From an uncultured Pseudomonadales bacterium (GTDB lineage: Bacteria > Pseudomonadota > Gammaproteobacteria > Pseudomonadales > Pseudohongiellaceae), in contig CAJQHM010000019.1 in assembly GCA_905478195.1 (NCBI GenBank), forward strand, positions 1-64,000: a stretch of 64,000 nt of DNA, in the 5' to 3' direction. The notes beneath the pieces are model-generated. The model was not told where the DNA came from and made no database searches. It saw nothing but the letters and a program-made list of their open reading frames with translations. The position numbers and the translations under genes were made by a program. This document shows positions 1 through 8,403 of this stretch, piece by piece; the stretch's first letter is position 1, and each line of letters opens with the position of its first letter.

Positions 1-2
1 AA

Positions 3-101
3 GATCGGCACGATAAATTACTACCAGTAGTGGGCGTTATTATCGTTTGTTACGTAGTTATCATGGCTAGCTCGTATTTTATTGGAAACTATTTACTCTA
101 G
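3..101 (+). CDS. C-terminal end of a membrane protein (partial, truncated by window start)
   Basis: Frame 3 is open from the window edge to TAG at 99-101: DRHDKLLPVVGVIIVCYVVIMASSYFIGNYLL*, a hydrophobic helix. Confidence 0.5.
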   Translation, partial: DRHDKLLPVVGVIIVCYVVIMASSYFIGNYLL

Positions 102-123
102 AATTTGGGTGCTTGGGCCTGTC

Positions 124-1374
124 TCAGGTGACCTTGAGCTTGCGAGAATATTTTTCTGCGAGGTAGGTTTTATCCTCTAAGGTTTTCATTAGCATCTGTG
201 TAGCTAGCCAGATGTCTTCGAAGCGCAGGAATAGGGGTGAAAACCCGAAGCGAATGATATCTGGGCTGCGGAAATCTACCACAACACCTGCTTCGTTCAG
301 TGCGCGGCAAATGCCGTAGGCGTCGCTGTGGGAAAAGGCAAGCTGTGCACCCCGCAATGATGGATCTGCGCTGGATTCCAGCTTTAGCTCCTGTAAGACG
401 TCAGCATCCTTTATCAGTCCTAGAAACAGTTCTGATAGGGCGGTCGCCTTCCCATAAATGGTAGTAATTTCTATGTCGCTGAAAACATCTAGCGCGCTAT
501 CTAATATTGCCAGAGAAACGATAGCAGGGGTGCCTGTTAGAAACTGGGCCACTCCTAAGCCTTTTTTATAGCTTGGGTCGAAAGCAAACGGATCTTTGTG
601 ACCCATCCAGCCCTGAATAGGCTGTTCTATCCTCTCATGATGTCGCTTGTTGGCGTAGATGAAAGCAGGCGCTCCGGGGCCTCCGTTCAGATACTTGTAG
701 CCACAACCCACCGCGAAATCCACAGCCCAATCGTCTAAGTGCAGGGGCAGCACACCTGTGCTATGAGATAGATCCCAGATGACCAGTATTCCCTTATTCT
801 GGGCTAGTGCTGTAAGTTGCTGTATGTCATGTCTATCGCCGTTGCGAAAATTCACCTCTGTTAGAAATAGAACCGCTATATTTTCATCCAGTGCGCCAAT
901 AAGTTCATCGGCTGCAACGGTCTTCAATTGGCACAGTCCTGGCCCCAACATCGATTGCAGTCCCTGCGCCACATACAAATCCGTAGGGAAATTGTCCTCT
1001 TGGGACAAGATAATAGTGCGAGGTCTCTGCAGTTGCAGGCAGGTGGATAGAAGTTTTAGTAGATTGATTGAGACTGAATCGCAACAGACCAATTGGCTCG
1101 CATCGGCACCGAGCAGAGGTGCTACCTTCTGCGCGCTGGTGAAAGGCAGGTCGATCCAGGCGTGTTGATTCCAGCTCGCTATGAGGTCCTTGCCCCATTG
1201 TTGCTCTATGACCTCATGGCCACGTCGCTGTGCGCCTCGGGTCAGTGGGCCAAGTGAATTTCCATTTAGATAGATGGTATTGCTGGGGAGTACAAACTCG
1301 TCGCGTTTGGCTGCAAGCGGATCCGATTGATCAAGTGTTCGTATTTGCTGTAGCGATGGGCTAGAAGTGTTCAT
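124..1374 (-). CDS. kynU: Kynureninase
   Basis: PLP-enzyme sequence with YLNGNSLGPL, DLSHSTGVLPLHLDDWAVDFAVGCGYKYLNGGPGAPAF, typical of kynureninase. Confidence 0.93.
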   Translation of the reverse strand: MNTSSPSLQQIRTLDQSDPLAAKRDEFVLPSNTIYLNGNSLGPLTRGAQRRGHEVIEQQWGKDLIASWNQHAWIDLPFTSAQKVAPLLGADASQLVCCDSVSINLLKLLSTCLQLQRPRTIILSQEDNFPTDLYVAQGLQSMLGPGLCQLKTVAADELIGALDENIAVLFLTEVNFRNGDRHDIQQLTALAQNKGILVIWDLSHSTGVLPLHLDDWAVDFAVGCGYKYLNGGPGAPAFIYANKRHHERIEQPIQGWMGHKDPFAFDPSYKKGLGVAQFLTGTPAIVSLAILDSALDVFSDIEITTIYGKATALSELFLGLIKDADVLQELKLESSADPSLRGAQLAFSHSDAYGICRALNEAGVVVDFRSPDIIRFGFSPLFLRFEDIWLATQMLMKTLEDKTYLAEKYSRKLKVT

Positions 1375-2179
1375 CTAGCAATTCTAGAAGTCGGCGATAA
1401 GCAAGGGTCTCGGGGTGCGCCCAGTCGAAATGACCCGCTCCAGTGCTAATAATAGTCCTCGCTCCGGGCGATGTAGATTGTGCCAGGGGCACTATCTCGT
1501 CTATATCGCCCTGCATGAGCACGGTGTTTGCATGCAGGCCGTGATTAGCTGGATTGGCGTCGAAGTAGGCGGCGGCGTGTTCGTCGAGTTCGCCGCCCAT
1601 AAATGAGGCTGCCGCTCTCTCACAGGAACTCTCACCCGATGCGTAGGTCACTACGTCGGAAATAGCAGCTAGACCGACGATCAAATCGGGTTGCACCGCC
1701 AGCAGATCTTCCTTGGCGCCGGCAAGTAAGGCGAGATGGCCGCCGGCGGAGTGCCCTAGGATCGCAAGATTCTCCGTATCTACAGAATCGATGCGGTTCA
1801 AGCTATTGATGCCGGCAATGATATCTTCGAAGGTTCCTGGCCAGCCTCCGCCTTCATCACCGACCCGGCGGTATTCCAGTGACCAGACCGCGAAACCTGC
1901 ATCCGCCAGCGCCGAACTCAGGCCGGCGGTATAGAAGATATCAAACTGGTTGAGCCAGCAGCCCCCGTGAATCAAAACCAGAGTTGCGCGAGCAGGGGAG
2001 TTTGCTGGTAGCCAGAGTTGCCCAAATTGAAATTGATCGGGCCCATAACTGACGCTTTCAGTGGCCTGTGTAGTTGGAATTGCCAATACGTCAGCAAAGG
2101 TAACGTTTTCTGCCGCCGGTGCTTGTGCACAAAGAAGGGAAGAGAGTACAGCGCGAAGGAATGTAGGAAAGGTTTTCAT
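1361..2179 (-). CDS. Secreted alpha/beta hydrolase (possible kynurenine formamidase-like)
   Basis: N-terminal signal peptide; HGGCW oxyanion motif, GHSAGGH nucleophile elbow; overlaps the kynU start by 14 nt. Confidence 0.8.
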   Translation of the reverse strand: MKTFPTFLRAVLSSLLCAQAPAAENVTFADVLAIPTTQATESVSYGPDQFQFGQLWLPANSPARATLVLIHGGCWLNQFDIFYTAGLSSALADAGFAVWSLEYRRVGDEGGGWPGTFEDIIAGINSLNRIDSVDTENLAILGHSAGGHLALLAGAKEDLLAVQPDLIVGLAAISDVVTYASGESSCERAAASFMGGELDEHAAAYFDANPANHGLHANTVLMQGDIDEIVPLAQSTSPGARTIISTGAGHFDWAHPETLAYRRLLELLDEHF

Positions 2180-2274
2180 AGAAGGTAAACATTATCAGAA
2201 AACAGACAGGATTGAAGCAGATATTAGCTTTTAAAAGGCAGGCTATCAGTAAAGTGAAACTTTATTAAGGGCAT

Positions 2275-2303
2275 AAAAAAGGGATAGCAAGCTATCCCTT
2301 TTT
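2275..2303. terminator. Rho-independent terminator (bidirectional-looking)
   Basis: AAAAAAGGGATAGC-AA-GCTATCCCTTTTT directly after the stop of the Mo-hydroxylase operon. Confidence 0.8.
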
Positions 2304-2326
2304 CCGGATGCCTTGCGGCTTTCCGA

Positions 2327-3316
2327 TTAAGCGCTAATAGCGCGCTTTACCAGATTTTGCATTAATGGAATCTTAAAGCCATTGTGTGCGAGTGCGCGCG
2401 CACCATCGGTTGCCATCGCGGCGACAGACTCTGCAGTAGCTGCATTCTTAGCCTGACCTCGAATAGCATTTTCAACGTTGCTTACACGACGTGGAGTACA
2501 CTGCACGGCCCCACAGACTATGCGGGAATCCTCTACATTGCCGCCACTCACTTTGAACGCAGCCGCAACATTAACGAGGGAGAAGTCCCAGACGTTTCTG
2601 TCTGCCACTTTTTCGAAGTAGAACGTAGCATTGGCCCAGGTGTTTGGAATTCTTACCGTGGTAAGAATTTCACCTGTGCGCAGCGCCGTAGTGCTCTCGA
2701 TATCGTTGGCAGGGCCTACGAAGTAATCTTCCGCGGCAAGCGTGCGTTCGCCATCTACGCTGCGAATTACCATAGTTGCATCGAGAGCAACCAAGGCAGG
2801 AGCAGTGTCGGAGGGGCTTGCAGCAACACAGCGACTAGTTTCGAACAGAGAGTGTTCGCGGTTCATGCCCTGAGGCGTGTCCGCATAACACAGGTTGCCG
2901 CCAGCTCTATAGCAGGACAGACCGCGACGGTAGTACCAGCAGCGCACGTCTTGCGAGACGTTACCACCCAAGGTTCCGATGTTGCGTATCTGTGGGCTGG
3001 CTACTACACCAGCAGCCTGTGACAGCAGAGAGAACTTATCCTGAATCACGCTGTTATTGGCAACCTCTGTAAGCGTTGTCAGAGCACCGATTTCGATGCC
3101 GTCCGCAGTTTCGCGAACGCCCCTGAGTGATTCAATGGCACTCAGGTCGATCATTGCATCGGTTTCTTTCGCTCGGTCTTTTAACCAGCCATAAGTGTCC
3201 TGGCCGCCCCCAACTAACCAGCCTCTTTCGGCGAGCCGATCGGCTATAGCTAGGGCATCTTCTACCTGTACCGGCTGGTACAGTTCCATATTAGGCATTA
3301 CGTCATGAGATGGCAT
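2327..3316 (-). CDS. Xanthine dehydrogenase/aldehyde oxidoreductase family, FAD-binding subunit
   Basis: FAD-binding molybdopterin dehydrogenase signature (GGGQDTYGWLKD, ASPQIRNIGTLGGNVSQDVRCWYYRRG); Cys-rich insertion as in PaoB-type subunits. Confidence 0.9.
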   Translation of the reverse strand: MPSHDVMPNMELYQPVQVEDALAIADRLAERGWLVGGGQDTYGWLKDRAKETDAMIDLSAIESLRGVRETADGIEIGALTTLTEVANNSVIQDKFSLLSQAAGVVASPQIRNIGTLGGNVSQDVRCWYYRRGLSCYRAGGNLCYADTPQGMNREHSLFETSRCVAASPSDTAPALVALDATMVIRSVDGERTLAAEDYFVGPANDIESTTALRTGEILTTVRIPNTWANATFYFEKVADRNVWDFSLVNVAAAFKVSGGNVEDSRIVCGAVQCTPRRVSNVENAIRGQAKNAATAESVAAMATDGARALAHNGFKIPLMQNLVKRAISA

Positions 3317-3325
3317 AGAGAACCT

Positions 3326-5761
3326 CTAGAAAGTGTTAGTTTTAAGGGACTTGGTGCTGTAGGAATTACCAGCCAAGTGATTAATGATCATATCCGTCGT
3401 GGTCGGCGCTGTATTAAACAGATGACCGTCCAGTGCATCGGATATGGCGCTTGCCAACGCAGCTGCAGATGCGCCCTGAGTTGGCTCGCCAATGCCTCGT
3501 CCTCCAGTAGGATTTTGAGGATCAGGGATATTCACGCCGCCCATCTTGGTATTCAGATTTACATCTTTATACGTAGGTGGCTTGTTCTGGTATAGACCAG
3601 TGTTGGCAGGCAGGCCATTCTGTGGATCGTAGACGTGACGCTCCAAGGCAGTCATACCTACACCCCAAACTGCTCCACCGCGCATGGCATTGTCGAAGTT
3701 TTTCGGATGCACAACGGTGCCACAATCTGCGATCGCCGTGTAATCTAAAATCTCGAATTTGCCAGTGTCCTTGTCCATTTCAATCTCGCAGAAACCGACA
3801 ACTACGCCTGGAGGTTGACCCTGACCAGGGATGTTGTCCTTAGCGACACCGATCAAACCGGTGCCGGCAAGGCCTTGGACGGCAAGTTGCGTCAGTGGGT
3901 TGATATCGTCAGGGTATTCCTGGCCGCTAAACTTTCCACCCAACTCCATAGCACGCTGTGCCGCTTGGGCATAGGTTAATCCGATACTGGAGTCGGCGCT
4001 CTGGTAAACGCGCTCGTCGCCAATCACGTAATCATCAGCCGATCCACCGAGATCTGCAGCCGCGATTTCCTTAAGTTTGGCGATCGCGTCCTGAGCCGCT
4101 ACCCAGTTAGATCGTGTATGGGTGAAGATAGTGTTTGATCCACCCTGTCCAGAACTGTGTGGTAAATGTTTGTCAGATCGGCCATTCACAATCTCGCAGC
4201 GCTCCCAAGGGACCTGCAGGGCCTCGGCGGCCGCACGACAAGTGCCGGCGTAGGAATAAGTGCCTAGATTGCCGACGCCGCTGTGGATGAATAATCTTCC
4301 GTCCGGAGCGATACGCAGAAGTCCGTCATAGCCTCTGCCGCCCGCACCGTGATAACCGATACCGACACCAACGCCACGAACCTTGCTGCCATTTACCTTA
4401 GGCTGTGCGAGTTTCTCGTCCCAACCGAAAGTGCGCGCGCCTTGTGCAAGTGCTTCACGAACGAAGGCACTGGTCACGGGCCCCTGACTGCCGCCCTGAA
4501 AACCATCGCTGTCTAGGACGTTGCGGGTTCGGAATGCGACTCTGTCCATGTTGATCGCCGCTGCAGCCTTGTCAGTCATTGGCGCGAGCACCGCCGCCAT
4601 TTCGTTCTGACCTGGACCACGCTGGGCACCACGAGGAGTCGTATTGGTATAAACGGAGATGCCACGATAACGCATGCTCTCGGGTTGATAGGCTACGGTG
4701 ACATGCTGTGCCGATGAATTGCCGCTACCACCGCCGGTGGCGCCGCCATCATTCACGATAACCAGATCGACTGCAGAAACTTTACCATCTGCCTTAACGC
4801 CGACTTTGATCCAGCCTTGCATGCCGGAGCGTGCCGAACCGATATAGAACTCTTGCTCGCGAGTAATACGCAGCTGCACAGGACGGTTAAGAACGCGGGC
4901 GAAATTACCGGTAATAGCCATGAACGGGTAAGGACCGATCTTGGAACCAAATCCGCCGCCAGTGGCTTCATTGATAAATACCAGATCTGCTAGATCTATG
5001 CCCAACATTCTGGCTAGACCTGCGTTGTTAGCACTCTGGCTCTGAGACGAACCGTGGAAATAGCATTTGCCATTTTCCCAATAGGCCATGCCTGTTCGAG
5101 CTTCGAGAGAGTGGTGGGGATAACCTATGGTGACAAACGGCTCTTCGATGATTGCAGCCGCGTCAGCAAAGCCTGCATCAAGATCGCCGAAGGCCCACTC
5201 GGTAGTGAACTCTCCGCCAACTGGCTCTTTGCCAGACTTGATAGCATCGATAGCTGACTGTGGCCACTTAATGTCGCGTATCTCGGCGCCAACGATAGGT
5301 GCGCCTTCGGGACCTTCTTCCTGAGTCCTGACCAGTACATTACCCTCTGGGTAGGCATTGCTGCCACCCGGGCTGAGACTCTCAATTGGGTCAACTACGA
5401 AGTCGCGTCGCTCGAAATCAATACGGATCTTGTCGATAGCAGATTCAGCGATTTCTTCACTAATAGCAGCGACAGCCAGAATTGGCTGGCCGACGTAGGT
5501 TACGTATTCCGAGGCTAGTGCCGGATTTCCGGGTGGTGGCACTGGCGGTAGATCGTCCGCGGTGAAAACACCAACCACGCCATCCATTCGCAGTGCTTCG
5601 GATGCGTCAATGTTTACTACGCGGCCGCTAGGCATTGGGCTGGTTAGCAAACGGGCGAAGACCATACCTTCACGCTTGTAGTCTTCGGCATACTTGATCT
5701 CACCAGTTACCTTTCCGGGTACGTCTGGTGGTATAAAATCTTTACCTATATGAGTGCTCAT
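3326..5761 (-). CDS. Xanthine dehydrogenase/aldehyde oxidoreductase family, molybdopterin-binding subunit
   Basis: GGGFGSKIG, RGAQRGPGQNE, and C-terminal GRGIGEPTQGASAAALASAISDA motifs. Confidence 0.92.
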   Translation of the reverse strand: MSTHIGKDFIPPDVPGKVTGEIKYAEDYKREGMVFARLLTSPMPSGRVVNIDASEALRMDGVVGVFTADDLPPVPPPGNPALASEYVTYVGQPILAVAAISEEIAESAIDKIRIDFERRDFVVDPIESLSPGGSNAYPEGNVLVRTQEEGPEGAPIVGAEIRDIKWPQSAIDAIKSGKEPVGGEFTTEWAFGDLDAGFADAAAIIEEPFVTIGYPHHSLEARTGMAYWENGKCYFHGSSQSQSANNAGLARMLGIDLADLVFINEATGGGFGSKIGPYPFMAITGNFARVLNRPVQLRITREQEFYIGSARSGMQGWIKVGVKADGKVSAVDLVIVNDGGATGGGSGNSSAQHVTVAYQPESMRYRGISVYTNTTPRGAQRGPGQNEMAAVLAPMTDKAAAAINMDRVAFRTRNVLDSDGFQGGSQGPVTSAFVREALAQGARTFGWDEKLAQPKVNGSKVRGVGVGIGYHGAGGRGYDGLLRIAPDGRLFIHSGVGNLGTYSYAGTCRAAAEALQVPWERCEIVNGRSDKHLPHSSGQGGSNTIFTHTRSNWVAAQDAIAKLKEIAAADLGGSADDYVIGDERVYQSADSSIGLTYAQAAQRAMELGGKFSGQEYPDDINPLTQLAVQGLAGTGLIGVAKDNIPGQGQPPGVVVGFCEIEMDKDTGKFEILDYTAIADCGTVVHPKNFDNAMRGGAVWGVGMTALERHVYDPQNGLPANTGLYQNKPPTYKDVNLNTKMGGVNIPDPQNPTGGRGIGEPTQGASAAALASAISDALDGHLFNTAPTTTDMIINHLAGNSYSTKSLKTNTF

Positions 5762-6381
5762 GCTAGTTGCCCCGAGGCGCGCATCACGCCATTAAGATAA
5801 TGTTCATAGGCTCCGCAGCGACAGAGATTTCCTGACATGGCGGCGATGGCTTCAGACCTGGTCGGGCGCGGGTTGCTATTGAGCAAGGCCACTGCCGACA
5901 TAACCTGTCCCGGCGTGCAAAAACCACACTGGGGAGAGTTCTCTGCAATGAATGCCTGCTGCACAGCGTGCAATGTGCCATCGGCGGCCTTTACGCCTTC
6001 GATGGAGATTACAGCCTTGCCTTTCACATTGTGCGTTAGCACTGAACATGAGTAATTGGGGACACCCTCGATTAACACAGTACAGGCGCCGCACTCGCCG
6101 CGGTTACAACCGATCTTGGTGCCGGTCATATCGAGCTTGTAGCGTAGCGTGTAGGCTAGAGTTTCCGATGGAAGTACGTCAACGGGTCGATTGCGACCGT
6201 TAATGTTGAGTGTTACCAAGCGTTCGGCAGCAGATTGCCCGGATTGAGCGTTCGCTGCGAGGTACATTCCCGTGCCAGTTGTTGCAGCGGCACCCGAGAA
6301 GATAACTCCCTTGATAAAACGTCTGCGTGTTAGTTTAGAATTCACCGACATTGCTCCGTTTTTTGTTGTATTTGAATACAT
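5758..6381 (-). CDS. (2Fe-2S)-binding subunit of molybdenum hydroxylase with Tat signal
   Basis: TRRRFIKGVIFSGAAA twin-arginine leader; CNRGECGACTVLIEG and CGFCTPGQVM...GNLCRCGAYEHY cluster motifs. Confidence 0.93.
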   Translation of the reverse strand: MYSNTTKNGAMSVNSKLTRRRFIKGVIFSGAAATTGTGMYLAANAQSGQSAAERLVTLNINGRNRPVDVLPSETLAYTLRYKLDMTGTKIGCNRGECGACTVLIEGVPNYSCSVLTHNVKGKAVISIEGVKAADGTLHAVQQAFIAENSPQCGFCTPGQVMSAVALLNSNPRPTRSEAIAAMSGNLCRCGAYEHYLNGVMRASGQLA

Positions 6382-6742
6382 GCTAAACCCTTACAATTTG
6401 CATGCTTACTTACCACAATTATAGCTACCGTCGAGGCTATTAGTTTTTGGCTCAAAAAGCAATAGCTTTGCTGGGCTTCGATCCTCGCAAGAGCCCGAAA
6501 TACGCGGCTCTCCGAATGAATGTTTGGTAAAAGTTACAGACTGTTACAAATGCCGCACTAGATGCCTGAGTTAGGCGATAGGCAGGTAATTTACGGCTGC
6601 ACTGACAGGCAAATTGAGCCCCTGATTTAGTGTTGCTATCTCCACATCACTGGATTAGTTTCCCAACGGGAAGACTGCCCCTGAAACAGGGTCTTTGAAT
6701 CCTGCTTAGAAACATTCAGAAGCCTTTTATTGGAAATGAATT

Positions 6743-8380
6743 ATGAGAAATGTAGTTCTATTAGTGGTGTTATCAATATGGCTGGGGTTGGCTACCCAGC
6801 CTGCGGCTTTCGCGCAGAACGGCAGTGGCTTTACCGAAGCCATGATCACCGCCGCAGAACTGAGCAATTTCGAGCGGACTTCTACATTCGCCGAAGTCGT
6901 CTCGGTAGTGACTGCGCTTCAAGCCAGTAGCCCCTTGGTGCACCGAGAGACGTTGCTGACCAGCCTTGAAGGCAAGAAGGTACCGCTATTGGTGTTGGCC
7001 GACCCGCCGGTTTCCACTCCCGAGCAGGCAAGACAGTCCGGAAAATTGCTGGTCTACATCCAGGGCAATATCCACGGTGGTGAGGTCGAGGGAAAGGAGG
7101 CAAGCCTCATCGCAATGCGCGAGATTCTTCACGGCGACAAGCGGCATCTACTGGAGAACCAAATAATACTGTTCTTGCCGGTCTACAACTCTGATGGTAA
7201 TGACCAGATGTCTGAGGATTCGCGCCCCTCGCAAGAGATGAGCCCGCAGCTAGCAGGTCAGCGCGGCGCCCATGGTTATGATCTCAATCGCGACGGCATG
7301 ATTATCGATACCATCGAGACCGAGGCCCTGTACAAGAACCTTGTGCAGCGTTGGGATCCTGACCTGTTTGTTGATTTACACACGACCAACGGTACCTGGC
7401 ACGGTTATTCGCTGACCTATGCGCCTTCCTATCATACGGCGGGCGATGCGAGGCCATCCGATTACACCGCTGAGGTGATGTTGCCGTCTATTCGTCAGTC
7501 GGTGAAAGATAAATTCAATCTGGACTTCAATTGGTACGGAGGCTTCGATTATCGAGACTGGCCGCCAACTCAGTTAAGAACTTACCATCACGCGCCTCGA
7601 TACCTAACAAACAATATGGGGCTGCGTAACCGCATGGCGATTCTTAGCGAAACCTTCGCACATGATCGTTTCTACAAGCGGGTACACGCGGCGAATGTGT
7701 TTGTAAACGAAATACTCGAATATTCAAACGCTCACGCTAGCGAGATAAGAGACATAAACCGGCAGGCGGATGAGAGAGTAGTTCGGCAGATCGAAGAGAA
7801 TGCCGGGAATTTTCAGAACGGCGTACAATTTGAGATGGTCGCTCTGGAAGAGCCGTTGGACTTGTTGAGCTATAAATATATTCCCTATACAGATAAAAAT
7901 GGAAGTACACAATTTGTGCGTAGTTCGGAGATAGTCGAGATAAAGGGAGTGCAGAATTTCAATACCTTTGCGGCCACAAAGTCGGCGACGGTGCCGGTAG
8001 CCTATGTGTTTCCAGCGGAGCTGGAGTCACTTGCTGCAAAGCTTGGTCAGCATGGGATCGTTGTGAACACGCTGCAGCGGAGTCAGGAATTTAAGGGTGA
8101 GGGCTTCCGGGTTACAGAAATAGCTAAGCAAAACTTCGTGCAGAATAATCACAGAAATTCCCGTCTGTTAGGCTCGTTCGAACCTCAGAGCAAGACTTTC
8201 TTAACAGGTGATTACTACGTGCCCATGGACAATCGGCTTGCGAATTTAATTTTCTATCTACTAGAGCCCGAGGCCGATGATGGCCTTGCCTATTGGAATC
8301 TGTTTGATGACTATCTGCAGCGCGAGTTAGAAAATGCCAGCATGGCTGACTATCCGGTGTTTAAAGTTTTGGATCGATAG
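6743..8380 (+). CDS. M14 family zinc carboxypeptidase-like protein (secreted)
   Basis: Signal peptide; GNIHGGEVEGKEA and DLFVDLHTTNGTWH metal-binding motifs. Confidence 0.85.
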   Translation: MRNVVLLVVLSIWLGLATQPAAFAQNGSGFTEAMITAAELSNFERTSTFAEVVSVVTALQASSPLVHRETLLTSLEGKKVPLLVLADPPVSTPEQARQSGKLLVYIQGNIHGGEVEGKEASLIAMREILHGDKRHLLENQIILFLPVYNSDGNDQMSEDSRPSQEMSPQLAGQRGAHGYDLNRDGMIIDTIETEALYKNLVQRWDPDLFVDLHTTNGTWHGYSLTYAPSYHTAGDARPSDYTAEVMLPSIRQSVKDKFNLDFNWYGGFDYRDWPPTQLRTYHHAPRYLTNNMGLRNRMAILSETFAHDRFYKRVHAANVFVNEILEYSNAHASEIRDINRQADERVVRQIEENAGNFQNGVQFEMVALEEPLDLLSYKYIPYTDKNGSTQFVRSSEIVEIKGVQNFNTFAATKSATVPVAYVFPAELESLAAKLGQHGIVVNTLQRSQEFKGEGFRVTEIAKQNFVQNNHRNSRLLGSFEPQSKTFLTGDYYVPMDNRLANLIFYLLEPEADDGLAYWNLFDDYLQRELENASMADYPVFKVLDR

Positions 8381-8403
8381 CCGCGCTCAGCAGTTTCTAT
8401 CTA

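Noticed and set aside
2384-3022. 212-aa plus-strand ORF opposite the FAD subunit
   Set aside because: Antisense shadow of a conserved gene; no recognisable motif
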